From positions 1 to 51,150 of the forward strand of contig CBDUEV010000015.1 in the NCBI GenBank assembly GCA_965366365.1: a DNA stretch of 51,150 bases, given 5' to 3'. This DNA comes from CBDUEV01 sp965366365. Lineage in GTDB: Bacteria > Actinomycetota > Acidimicrobiia > Spongiisociales > JAENVV01. The notes under the pieces are model-generated. The model was not told the origin of the DNA. It made no database searches and worked only from the letters and a program-made list of their open reading frames with translations. The position numbers and the translations under genes are program-made. This document shows positions 34,134-42,168 of this stretch, in pieces; positions within the stretch are counted from its first letter, which is position 1; the number at the start of each line of letters is the position of its first letter.

Positions 34134-35030
34134 TCATCCACTGAGGACCCGGTCCGGCAGCCATCCGGCCTCTCCGGACTCGGCCACGCACCAGCTCCAG
34201 CCACCGATCTGCTCGCCTATCTCGACGCCGTCCCCTGCGCAGACGGTCAGCTCGGCGGCCGTGTAGTCCCGAAGCGCCACAGCGGTACCTTTCTCGGATA
34301 TTCCGAGGATCGACACCGGCAGCCAGCTCGTCTCGCCCGTTTCGGCGACACACCACCGGTACTCGGTCCATTCGTCGTCGCGCCGCCCCACGATGACGCG
34401 ATCCCCCTTCCTGACCACGATCGGGTGCTTCTGGCTGGCCGTCCATGGAGCGCGCACCGTTCGGCGATTCTGCTCCTTGTCCCGCCACTGTTCAGCGCGG
34501 ATCCGATACAACACGTGCCGCCGCAGAGGACTATCAGCCGGCAGGCGAGGGTGATCGAAATCCAGGGCAGGCTCAGGCGCCAACCCGAGGCGGGCCATGA
34601 GCCTCCACGACGGCTCGTTCAGGGCCGATGTGAAGGAAACCAGCTCGTCCAACCCGAGTTCGGTGAAGGCGTGGCTCAACACCTCGCGGGCGGCCTCGAG
34701 GGCGTACCCGTTGCGGTGATACCGGCCGTCGATACGCCAGCCAATCTCCAGCGCCGGCTGAAACGGCGCCTCGAATCCGGGTTCGGCCAGGCCGACGAAG
34801 CCGATGAAGGGTGCGACGCCTGGCACCTCGACAGCCCACAACCCGTAGCCATGGCGCTCGAGGTCACTTGCGATCCGATCGGCGAGCGCGTCGGACTCTT
34901 CGCACGTCAAGGTGTTCGGAAAGTACCGCATCGTGTTGGGATCGGCGTTCATAGCCGCGAACAACGGCCGGTCGGATGCGCGCCAGCCTCGAAGACGCAG
35001 GCGGGCCGTGCGGAGTTCTGTGGCAGCCAC
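34134..35030 (-). CDS. GNAT acetyltransferase fused to two SH3-like domains
   Basis: A 298-residue protein with two parts. Residues about 1-170 are a RimJ/RimL-type N-acetyltransferase: TARLRLRGWRASD, PFIGFVGLAEP, EIGWRIDGRYHRNGYALEA (acetyl-CoA site) and FTSALNEPSWRLMARLG. Residues about 190-295 hold two copies of a variant SH3 domain: VRKGDRVIVGRRDDEW...RWCVAETGETSWLPVSIL and VCAGDGVEIGEQIGGW...WCVAESGEAGWLPDRVL. The GTG at 35030 follows TAGCCT by seven bases and gives the usual GNAT start; a longer ATG at 35078 is less likely. Confidence 0.8.
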   Translation of the reverse strand: MAATELRTARLRLRGWRASDRPLFAAMNADPNTMRYFPNTLTCEESDALADRIASDLERHGYGLWAVEVPGVAPFIGFVGLAEPGFEAPFQPALEIGWRIDGRYHRNGYALEAAREVLSHAFTELGLDELVSFTSALNEPSWRLMARLGLAPEPALDFDHPRLPADSPLRRHVLYRIRAEQWRDKEQNRRTVRAPWTASQKHPIVVRKGDRVIVGRRDDEWTEYRWCVAETGETSWLPVSILGISEKGTAVALRDYTAAELTVCAGDGVEIGEQIGGWSWCVAESGEAGWLPDRVLSG

Positions 35031-35070
35031 GGATGCCAGGCTAGAGGATCGGGAGGTGATGACCCGGAAA

Positions 35071-35568
35071 TCAATCATTCCGCGCGGGGAGAGCCACCCC
35101 CGTCCGGAACCTGCCAAACCATCGGACGGATTCGATGAGGAGGAAGCTCAGCGCAGCTCCGACGGTGTTGGCAAAGAGGTCCCAGGAGGCGTCCGCGGCG
35201 AGCCGGGTGCCCCGGACGCTGTCGAGGAGCAGCTCGAGCAGCTCGTTCAGGACGCCGAGCACACAGACCACCGCCAGAACCGCCAAACCGCGGCGGAGGA
35301 CGGTGAGTTCGGTGCCGTGGTGGAGGAGGTAGTAGGCCACGCACACCGAGGCCAAACCCCCTCCGACGGCGTGTTGTGAAAATGTGGTGGTGTGCTCTGC
35401 GAACCAGGGGCTCGGCAGGTTCCAAGCGACGGCGACGGCGACGATCGCAGCCACCAGCCACAGGCGGGCGAGCAGGCGTGGCTTGTGTCCGAGTGCCCGA
35501 ACCACCAGAGGGGCACCGAACCAGAACACGAGGCCAAACAATGAGGTTCCGAGCACGGAAGCAGACAT
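35071..35568 (-). CDS. VanZ-like membrane protein
   Basis: A 165-residue protein with about five helices. The C-terminal half, GVLNELLELLLDSVRGTRLA followed by DASWDLFANTVGAALSFLL, has the acidic helix and D-x2-ANT-x-GA motif of VanZ-like proteins. Function in this context is unknown. The ATG follows TAACAT by six bases (leaderless). Confidence 0.7.
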   Translation of the reverse strand: MSASVLGTSLFGLVFWFGAPLVVRALGHKPRLLARLWLVAAIVAVAVAWNLPSPWFAEHTTTFSQHAVGGGLASVCVAYYLLHHGTELTVLRRGLAVLAVVCVLGVLNELLELLLDSVRGTRLAADASWDLFANTVGAALSFLLIESVRWFGRFRTGVALPARND

Positions 35569-35610
35569 GCCGAGATGTTACGACAGTGGGACGTCGCGCC
35601 GTCCGGTTGG

Positions 35611-35955
35611 CTAGATGTGGTTGAGGAAGCGGATCGACATGTGGAGGTAGCGCTCAAAACCGGGATGCCGCTCAGCCGCGTCCGTCCATGCCGGGTCCTG
35701 CCCCAGCGCCTCCCACCCGGTTTCCCGCTGAGCCAGGTCATCCCACCGGATCACCCACGTCACGTTGGCGGAACCATGCGGGAGGTCCATGGGAGCAGAC
35801 CCGGCGATTCTCGAATCGATCCCGCTGTCGATCCAGACGCCAACGATGTCGAGATGGACACGAAGCACCTCGATATGGGTCAACCACCATTGGCGGTACT
35901 CATCGAGGTCGCCGCGGTAGTGGTAGTCGCGAAACTCGTACAGGCCCTCGGCCAT
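35611..35955 (-). CDS. NIPSNAP-family protein
   Basis: A 114-residue cytosolic protein with the ferredoxin-like NIPSNAP pattern: LYEFRDYHYRGDLDEYRQWW, a central GVWIDSGIDSRI, and NVTWVIRWDDLAQRE. Bacterial members are of unknown function. TAGGGT lies seven bases before the ATG, another leaderless start. Confidence 0.75.
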   Translation of the reverse strand: MAEGLYEFRDYHYRGDLDEYRQWWLTHIEVLRVHLDIVGVWIDSGIDSRIAGSAPMDLPHGSANVTWVIRWDDLAQRETGWEALGQDPAWTDAAERHPGFERYLHMSIRFLNHI

Positions 35956-36067
35956 GCCCGAAACCCTACCCCCGCTGACCGTCGACGTGGGGGCCGACGA
36001 GGGATGGAACGGACCGAATGACGGGGGCCCTCCGCGGTGCCCGGAGAGGGCGGGGAATCGGTCCGAA

Positions 36068-37516
36068 TCAGGGAGCGACGTCGCGGCCGAGATCGCTGAA
36101 CAAGGTGAACTCCGGCAGGAAGGTCATCTCGACCTTTCCGGTCGAACCGGCTCGGTGTTTGGCCACGATGACCTCGGCCAGGCCTTTCGAGTCGACGTCT
36201 TCGGGGTGGTAGTACTCATGGCGGTAGATGAACATGACGATGTCCGAGTCCTGTTCGATGGCGCCTGATTCTCGAAGGTCACCAAGGCGAGGTCGTTTGT
36301 CGTCTCGACTCTCGAGGCTGCGGTTCAGCTGCGAAATGGCAATCACGGGGAGGTCCAGTTCACGGGCCAGGTTCTTCATACTTCGGCTGATCTCGGAGAT
36401 CTCCTGCTGGCGATTCTCACGATTCCGACCGCTCATCAACTGGAGGTAGTCGACGAGGACCAGGTCGAGCCCCTTGGAGCGTTTCAATCGCCGGCATTTT
36501 GCGCGAATGTCCGTAACCGTCACGTTTGCCGAGTCGTCGACGTAGATCTCGGCGCCGAACAGTTTCCCGGCCGCGTTCACGACACCCTGCCACTGCCGCT
36601 GATCGAGCTGGCCGGAACGTAGCTTCATCGAATCGACCCGGCCGATGGAACACAGGAGGCGCTGAATGATCTCCTCCTTCGCCATCTCCATCGAGAAGAC
36701 AGCCACGGTCCCGCCTTGCATGGCAACGTTGGCCGCGATGTTGAGCCCCAGCGCCGACTTACCCATGGCCGGTCGGGCGGCGATCACGATCAGGTTGGCG
36801 GCGTGCAGGCCGGCCAACTTCTTGTCGAGGTCACGAAAGCCCGTCGGTGTCCCCGTGATGTGAGTCGCCGACGAACCCAGCTCCTCGATCAACTCGATCG
36901 AAGATTGCAGGTGGCCGCTCAGGAGCTGAAGCCCGTCCCCGACGCGACGCTCGGCCACGCGGAAAATGGTCTGCTCCGAGTGGTCGATGACCGTGTCGAT
37001 CTCCTCCTCGACATCCATCGCCAGATCCGAGACCCTGGCTCCGGCGGCCATGAGCCTCCGCCGCAAGGCGGTCTCTTCGACGATGCCGGCGTAGTACTCG
37101 ACACGGCTCGCCACGGGAACCGCATCCATCAGTTCCGTCACGAAGCCAATCCCGCCGACCCGATCCAATTCACTCTTGCGGCGCAGCTGGTCGGTGACCG
37201 TCACCGCGTCGATCGGCTGATTGCTGTTGTAGAGCTCTTGAATCGACTCGAAGACTGCCTGATAAGCGGGGACATAGAAGTCCTCGGCGTCGAGCTTGTC
37301 GAGAACGAGGTTGGCGGCGTCGGGCGAGAGCAGGATCGCTCCCAGCACCGACTCTTCTGCCTCTGCGCTGTGTGGTGGGGTGCGGACCCCGCGGGAACCG
37401 GTTCGCGTTTGTCGCGAGGGGGAACCGCCCCTGACGCCGGTCTCGGCTGCGGGGGCCGAGTAGGCGTCGAGGGGGGGCTCGGTTGCGTCTGTGATCGACG
37501 TCCCCTCGTTATCCAC
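36068..37516 (-). CDS. dnaB: Replicative DNA helicase DnaB
   Basis: A 482-residue hexameric 5'-3' helicase. The N-terminal domain (about 50-150) begins PPHSAEAEESVLGAILLSP. The RecA-like motor has Walker A in IVIAARPAMGKSALGLNIA, the Walker B region LDLVLVDYLQLMSG, and motif H4 KNLARELDLPVIAISQLNRS. The first 45 residues are a disordered, Gly/Arg/Pro-rich extension. No intein interrupts it, unlike some actinobacterial dnaB genes. The start is GTG, three bases after the rplI stop. Conserved rpsF-ssb-rpsR-rplI-dnaB order. Confidence 0.95.
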   Translation of the reverse strand: MDNEGTSITDATEPPLDAYSAPAAETGVRGGSPSRQTRTGSRGVRTPPHSAEAEESVLGAILLSPDAANLVLDKLDAEDFYVPAYQAVFESIQELYNSNQPIDAVTVTDQLRRKSELDRVGGIGFVTELMDAVPVASRVEYYAGIVEETALRRRLMAAGARVSDLAMDVEEEIDTVIDHSEQTIFRVAERRVGDGLQLLSGHLQSSIELIEELGSSATHITGTPTGFRDLDKKLAGLHAANLIVIAARPAMGKSALGLNIAANVAMQGGTVAVFSMEMAKEEIIQRLLCSIGRVDSMKLRSGQLDQRQWQGVVNAAGKLFGAEIYVDDSANVTVTDIRAKCRRLKRSKGLDLVLVDYLQLMSGRNRENRQQEISEISRSMKNLARELDLPVIAISQLNRSLESRDDKRPRLGDLRESGAIEQDSDIVMFIYRHEYYHPEDVDSKGLAEVIVAKHRAGSTGKVEMTFLPEFTLFSDLGRDVAP

Positions 37517-37519
37517 TGA

Positions 37520-37966
37520 TCAGGCTGGTATGACGTCGAGGGTGAGCGTGAACTCGACCTCGGGATGGAGTTTGACCGGTACTTCGTGGAGACCGATGTC
37601 CTTGATGGGTCGTTCGAGGATGACGGCCTTGCGCTCCAACTCGACTCCGGTGAATTTCTTCACGCCCTCGATGACGTCGGAAGCGCCGATGGAGCCGAAC
37701 AGTTTGCCTTCATCTCCGGATTGGGCCGCGATCACCACCCGTGAGCCGACCAGGCTGCTGGCGATGGCTTCCGCCTCCAGACGCGCCTTACGGGCGGATT
37801 CCTCACGGATCTCCTTGATCTTGGTGGCGTGCTTGAGAGTGCCGCTCGTCGCCTTGGCAGCCAGGTTGCGTGGGAGGAGATAGTTCCGTCCGTAGCCGTC
37901 GGCCACCTCCACGATGTCGCCTTCTGCTCCAAGCCCTTCCACTTTGGCGGTGAGGATGAGTTTCAT
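37520..37966 (-). CDS. rplI: 50S ribosomal protein bL9
   Basis: A 148-residue protein beginning MKLILTAKVEGLGAEGDIVEV, then DGYGRNYLLPRNLAAKAT, the rRNA-binding N-domain of L9, followed by the long connecting helix and C-domain ending PVKLHPEVEFTLTLDVIPA. The ATG overlaps the rpsR stop by four bases. It is encoded in the rpsF operon. Confidence 0.95.
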   Translation of the reverse strand: MKLILTAKVEGLGAEGDIVEVADGYGRNYLLPRNLAAKATSGTLKHATKIKEIREESARKARLEAEAIASSLVGSRVVIAAQSGDEGKLFGSIGASDVIEGVKKFTGVELERKAVILERPIKDIGLHEVPVKLHPEVEFTLTLDVIPA

Positions 37967-38211
37967 CGGTTGATATAGGGGAGAAGGGCCATCTCGCGAG
38001 CGTTCTTGATGGCCAGAGCCACCTCGCGTTGATGGCGAGCGCAGTTGCCGGTCACTCGACGCGCCCGGATCTTCGACCGATCCGAGACGTACTTGCGGAG
38101 CACGCCGACGTCTTTGTAGTCGATGACGGCTTTCTTGTCCTTGCAGAAGGCGCAAGGCTTCTTCTTGCGTCGCGGATCAGGGCGACGCTTTCGAGACTGT
38201 GGTTTCGCCAT
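37963..38211 (-). CDS. rpsR: 30S ribosomal protein bS18
   Basis: An 82-residue basic protein: KKKPCAFCKDKKAVIDYKDV, LRKYVSDRSKIRARRVTGNC and ARHQREVALAIKNAREMALLPYI are the S18 signatures. The cysteines (CxxC plus C-x2-H) are kept, so this may be the zinc-binding (C+) form. AGGAG lies about nine bases before the ATG. Confidence 0.95.
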   Translation of the reverse strand: MAKPQSRKRRPDPRRKKKPCAFCKDKKAVIDYKDVGVLRKYVSDRSKIRARRVTGNCARHQREVALAIKNAREMALLPYINR

Positions 38212-38236
38212 GTTTCGATTCTCCTGAACTCTGTTT

Positions 38237-38683
38237 CTAGAAAGGGGCTTCGTCGGGGCCGTAGTCTTCACGTGCGACGGGGGCGGCCGGAATGGAAGCG
38301 CCACCACCGGAATCGCCGAAGCCGCCGCTGCTCTTGGCAGTGCGGGTCACCGATGCCGTCGCCCAGCGAAGGCTCGGGCCGATTTCGTCGATGCGCAGCT
38401 CGACCACGGAACGCTTCTCGCCCTCTTGCGTCTCCCAGGAACGCTGTTCGAGGCTGCCGGTGATGATCACCCGGACGCCTTTCTGGAGCGATTCGGCGGC
38501 ATTCTCGGCGGCTTCCCGCCAGAGGGTTCCACCAAAGAAGCTGGTCTCTTCTTGCCATTCGCCGTTCTGGTTCCAGCGGCGGTTGACCGCCACTCTGATC
38601 TTGGCCATCGGCACACCCGACTGGGTGTAGCGGAGCTCGGGATCTTCAACCAGATTGCCGATAACAGTTACGGTGTTCGTCAT
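38237..38683 (-). CDS. ssb: Single-stranded DNA-binding protein SSB
   Basis: A 148-residue OB-fold protein beginning TNTVTVIGNLVEDPELRYTQ, with ETSFFGGTLWREAAENAAES and VIITGSLEQRSWE. A glycine-rich linker leads to the acidic tail GPDEAPF, the partner-binding tip shared by bacterial SSBs. It lies between rpsF and rpsR, the usual place. Confidence 0.95.
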   Translation of the reverse strand: MTNTVTVIGNLVEDPELRYTQSGVPMAKIRVAVNRRWNQNGEWQEETSFFGGTLWREAAENAAESLQKGVRVIITGSLEQRSWETQEGEKRSVVELRIDEIGPSLRWATASVTRTAKSSGGFGDSGGGASIPAAPVAREDYGPDEAPF

Positions 38684-38751
38684 ACATTCCTCTTCTCGGA
38701 ACGTCCTTGTCGCCCTCCGACTATCTCAGGTGGGGCCGACAAAAAAGCGTC

Positions 38752-39045
38752 CTACTCCTCGTCGAGGCGCATCACCTTGTGACGCACCACGGCATCCGAC
38801 AGGCTCAGCGCGCGGTCGAGTTCTTCCACCGCCACCTCTTGGTCTGTCTCGAAAGTGACAACCGAGTAATAGCCCTCGCGGATGTGGTTGATCTCGTAGG
38901 CAAAGCGGCGCTTGCCCCACAGATCTGTCTCGGTGACGGACCCACCACGGGCGGCCAGCAGATCCTCGATCTCCTTGACCTTGCCCTGCACGTCGGGCTC
39001 GGGTATCTCAGGACGATGAATCGTCATGACTTCGTATCTCCGCAT
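38752..39045 (-). CDS. rpsF: 30S ribosomal protein bS6
   Basis: A 97-residue protein beginning MRRYEVMTIHRPEI, with KRRFAYEINHIREGYYSVVTF and a short acidic tail RLDEE. bS6 binds bS18 in the ribosome, and both are in this operon. An AAGGAGGT ribosome binding site lies about five bases before the ATG and forms part of the candidate regulatory hairpin upstream. Confidence 0.95.
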   Translation of the reverse strand: MRRYEVMTIHRPEIPEPDVQGKVKEIEDLLAARGGSVTETDLWGKRRFAYEINHIREGYYSVVTFETDQEVAVEELDRALSLSDAVVRHKVMRLDEE

Positions 39046-39054
39046 GATGTACCT

Positions 39055-39082
39055 CCTTCGGACATCCGTCTGGAACGGAAGG
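39055..39082 (-). promoter_or_regulatory. Candidate S6:S18-binding leader motif of rpsF
   Basis: On the minus strand CCTT pairs with AAGG as an outer stem, CCGT pairs with ACGG as an inner stem around a TCCAG loop, and the 3' bulge ATGTCCG carries a CCG next to the outer stem. This matches the published S6:S18 autoregulatory RNA (stem, hairpin and conserved bulged CCG). The outer stem uses AAGG of the rpsF ribosome binding site, so binding would block translation. Confidence 0.55.
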
Positions 39083-39148
39083 CCCCGTCACAGCGACGGA
39101 GCAGGATCAACGCACGTCTCCCTGCGGAGGGGAACCTGCGGTGATGGG

Positions 39149-39154
39149 AGTGTA
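39149..39154 (-). promoter_or_regulatory. Possible -10 box of the rpsF operon
   Basis: TACACT on the minus strand, about 104 bases before the rpsF ATG. That leaves room for the leader motif. No strong -35 box. The rest of 39083-39281 shows nothing I can support. Confidence 0.35.
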
Positions 39155-39281
39155 ACGGCGAAGCCCGGGCGAGGCGAAGTCGCAGCCGTGGTTCGTTTTC
39201 GCGAGCGAGCTCCCGCCTCGATGCGGACAATCTCGAGCCCTCACCCAGACGCCCCTCGCTACTCGCACCGCACCTGATCAG

Positions 39282-39551
39282 GTGAGACTGAGAGCACTTG
39301 CCAGCTGTCCGAATCTCACGATCACCCGGGGCCAGTGGGCGGCCCTGCTCGTCCGTGCCCTGAATCTTCCTCCCGGCCGTCCGGCCCGGTTCGTCGATGA
39401 CGACGGTTCGATCTTCGAACTCGAGATCGAAGCCCTGACCGCAGCACGCATCACCCTCGGGTGCAATCCTCCGGCCAACGACCGCTTCTGCCCAGCGGGC
39501 AGCTCACTCATGGCCAGGCCGTTGCCATGCTCCATCGCTGAGAGGCCTTGA
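39282..39551 (+). pseudogene. Broken fragment of an SLH-like secreted protein gene
   Basis: The frame encodes CPNLTITRGQWAALLVRALN, then ARFVDDDGSIFELEIEALTA, then ITLGCNPPANDRFCP, which match the SLH-like repeats of the gene at 40644-42026. There is no signal peptide. After RFCP the similarity switches to the next frame (SGQLTHGQAVAMLHR at about 39494-39538) and ends at a TGA, so a one-base frameshift and a stop break the gene. It is a remnant of a larger relative. Confidence 0.6.
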
Positions 39552-39692
39552 ACGGGCCTGAGGGGACGATTGCCATGCGACGTGCGCTCACGTGTACGCC
39601 GAAGCCTCGGTCCCCGCGCCAGGTTCAGCCGACCATAAGCGCGACGACCTAGGTTGGGTGATGGTCTACCGACAACCAAGGGAGGGACGACC

Positions 39693-40526
39693 ATGAACAG
39701 GTTCCAAACCACAGGGAAGAGGTCAGTCTGGTTCCGATACGGACTGCTCGCGGTGGTCGCCGCCATGGCGATCGCTCCTGTCGCCGCATACGCGGCCGAC
39801 GCCTTCGACGATGTTCCCGACACGAACATCTTCCACGACGACATCGCCTGGATGGCCGACAACGGAATCACGGCAGGCTGCGGCGGAAACAGCTTCTGCC
39901 CCAAACAGACCGTCACCCGTGAACAGATGTCCGCCTTCATGAAGCGATTGGCAGTGAACAAGGTCGTCGACGCCGCCACGGCTCTCGAGGCCGATCACGC
40001 CACCACGGCGGATAGCGCCACGACCGCGGATGATGCTGACACGGTCGAGGGGTATGACGCCGCTGGGCTGCTCCCGCGGTTCCTTCGCATCGACGACTTC
40101 GAGCTCGGCCCAGTGGCGAGCGGTTCGGAGGTGTGCATTACGGATGCGTACACGCCGGCCGTGGCTGAGGTTGCAGTGATCGATGCCCGCGTCTCGGCCA
40201 ACGGTGATGGTGGACCAAGCACCCTTTGGCTGCGAACCGCTTTCAGCACCGATGCCGGTGGGACCTTCACTGACACCGACCCAGGGCGGACCTCTCCTGA
40301 GCAGACCGTCGACGTTGCAACCGATGGAGCTTTGGCGTACGTTGACGTCATGGAACTCACCCCAGGCACGCCATACAACTTTGGCGTCGAGATCAATGGC
40401 GGAAGCAAGACCAACGTGATCTGCCAACTCCTGGTGACGATCCACGGAGTTGGTCCGAGTGGCACCCCGATCTCGACAACTGCGACAGCGGCCGGAGTCG
40501 CCAGTCAGACTCTCGACAACGAGTAA
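39693..40526 (+). CDS. Secreted protein with one SLH-like domain
   Basis: A 277-residue exported protein. A signal peptide (basic start, then LLAVVAAMAIAPVAAYA with a likely AYA|AD cleavage) precedes one SLH-like unit: FDDVPDTNIFHDDIAWMADNGITAGC and FCPKQTVTREQMSAFMKRL. An ATT/ADS/ADD-rich linker follows, then a beta-rich C-terminal domain of unknown kind with two cysteines. GGAGGGA lies about five bases before the ATG. SLH-like units usually attach proteins to the cell envelope. Confidence 0.75.
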   Translation: MNRFQTTGKRSVWFRYGLLAVVAAMAIAPVAAYAADAFDDVPDTNIFHDDIAWMADNGITAGCGGNSFCPKQTVTREQMSAFMKRLAVNKVVDAATALEADHATTADSATTADDADTVEGYDAAGLLPRFLRIDDFELGPVASGSEVCITDAYTPAVAEVAVIDARVSANGDGGPSTLWLRTAFSTDAGGTFTDTDPGRTSPEQTVDVATDGALAYVDVMELTPGTPYNFGVEINGGSKTNVICQLLVTIHGVGPSGTPISTTATAAGVASQTLDNE

Positions 40527-40542
40527 TCGAGACAGACCTCCA

Positions 40543-40578
40543 ATGATTGGACGCCTCCCCTGGGAGGCGTCCAATCAT
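40543..40578. terminator. Bidirectional terminator between converging SLH genes
   Basis: A 17-base perfect inverted repeat (arms 40543-40559 and 40562-40578), foldable with a CCTG loop, lies about 17 bases after the stop of the rightward gene and 65 bases before the end of the leftward gene. It should end transcription from both sides. Confidence 0.8.
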
Positions 40579-40643
40579 CGATAGGGCGGCAACCAATCGG
40601 GCACAGCGCCCAAGGAGTTCATACTCCCCACAAGGGCAGGCGT

Positions 40644-42026
40644 TTATGGAATCAACCACACCACCGTCTCGCGAAGGTCCGTTCGGCTGCCGTCCATGGC
40701 GGAGATCTCGAAGATCATGAGCGTGCCCACCTGAAGTTCGTCAACGTCGTAGTCCACAGTGAAGTTCATCGGTCCGAAGTCGGGTCCGGCCGAGCCGGTC
40801 GTCTCGAAATCGCTGGCGATGAGAAGCCCGTCCCGGTCATACAACTCCCATTCGATGGTCGCCTCGAAGGCACGGGAGTAGCCGGTCACCTCGATGGGGC
40901 TCTCTACGTACTGCCACCAGGCCGGCGAATCGGCAAAATGCTCGGGGATCTGGTTGAAGAAGTCTTCGCGAGCCATTCCACCGTCGATGACGAGACCTTC
41001 TGACGAGAAGACATCCACTTCGACCCCGTCCAACTCCAGTTCGACGAGATCGATGTCGGGGAATGCGGTAAGGGTGTAGGTGAGCTGGGCGAGGCGCATC
41101 CCCATCGTGAACGTTCCGCCTCCGTCGTCGAAGTTCTCAGACAGGTCGACCGTTGCCACACCGGCGTCGATGTCGATGGGACCATTGCGTACCACCCCGG
41201 CGGGGAATTCGTGGGAGAACGCCGGCGTCTGAGCGAGCTCTCCCGGAGTGGGGCCCTCGATCAGGAGATCGACGGCGAGCTCCGGCGTGACCGGCGTCGT
41301 CACGTAGCGAGCGACCGGCGCCAGATAGGGACCGAGCTCGGGCTGGTCGAGACCGAAGAAAACCACGGCGAGTTCGTTGGGGAGATCCACCGGAGTCAAC
41401 GGGATGGCTCGGCCCAGGAAGGACGCCATCTGGTCGCGCAGCACGGTGCCGGTCGGGCAGAAGCGATCGTTGGCCGGCGGGTTGCAGCCGAGCGTGACTC
41501 CTGCCGCGGCAAGTGCCTCGATCTCGGCTTCGAAAATCAAACCGTTGTCATCGACGAAACGGTCCTCGGCCGGGTCGTCGTCCGTGTAGCCCATGGCGCG
41601 GGTCAGGAAGGCAGCCATCTGTTGGCGCGACACGACCTGAGTTGGGCAGAAGCGGTCGTTGGTCGGTGGATTGCAGCCCTTGGTGATTCCCGACTCATAG
41701 AGGGCGTTGATGTCGTCCTCGTGGATGCTGTCGTCATCGTCAACGAAGTAGTCCTGCGTGCCCGCCGGTAGGCCGAGGGCGCGGACCAGGAAGGAAGCCA
41801 TCTGTTGTCGGGTCACCCCGAGCGACGGGCAGTACAGAGTGTTCGCAGGAGGGTTGCATCCCTCGGTCACCCCCGCATCCGCCATTGCTTCGATGTATCC
41901 CTCGTGAATGTTGCCGTTGTCATCCCAGAACGTGCCGATCGGGGTCTCGTCGGTGGCGACGGCGGCCGTCACCAGGGACATCACCAGACTGACCACGACG
42001 GGAAGAATCACCACGCGTCCACGCAT
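40644..42026 (-). CDS. Secreted protein with SLH-like repeats, GerMN-like and Gmad2-like domains
   Basis: A 460-residue exported protein. Signal peptide: VVILPVVVSLVMSLVTAAVA. Three SLH-like units (about residues 25-210) each carry the motif GCNPPxNxxxCP, with cysteines likely disulfide-bonded. Residues about 225-325 resemble a GerMN domain (AVVFFGLDQPELGPYLAPVAR, VDLLIEGPTPGE, VRNGPIDIDAGVATVDLSENF). Residues about 365-460 resemble the Gmad2 immunoglobulin-like domain (VESPIEVTGYSRAFEATIEWEL). The combination suggests a wall-associated protein. Start chosen at the ATG before MRGRVV. Confidence 0.78.
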   Translation of the reverse strand: MRGRVVILPVVVSLVMSLVTAAVATDETPIGTFWDDNGNIHEGYIEAMADAGVTEGCNPPANTLYCPSLGVTRQQMASFLVRALGLPAGTQDYFVDDDDSIHEDDINALYESGITKGCNPPTNDRFCPTQVVSRQQMAAFLTRAMGYTDDDPAEDRFVDDNGLIFEAEIEALAAAGVTLGCNPPANDRFCPTGTVLRDQMASFLGRAIPLTPVDLPNELAVVFFGLDQPELGPYLAPVARYVTTPVTPELAVDLLIEGPTPGELAQTPAFSHEFPAGVVRNGPIDIDAGVATVDLSENFDDGGGTFTMGMRLAQLTYTLTAFPDIDLVELELDGVEVDVFSSEGLVIDGGMAREDFFNQIPEHFADSPAWWQYVESPIEVTGYSRAFEATIEWELYDRDGLLIASDFETTGSAGPDFGPMNFTVDYDVDELQVGTLMIFEISAMDGSRTDLRETVVWLIP

Positions 42027-42168
42027 GATCGTTTTCCCTTCTCCGGAGGGTCGGAAATCGGCCGAGCCGGAACACCGCCCTCGCAAGTGCCTCCCTCAAT
42101 GTACGCCGAAGCGGGCAGGCAGGCCGAGAGGAATAAGTCCATGCGCGGCACGAACCGCCACAGCCGGG

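Noticed and set aside
31499..34144. A plus-strand frame of about 880 codons across the phosphoesterase, 2-PGK and YihY genes
   Set aside because: It overlaps three well-supported genes in other frames and has low-complexity composition.
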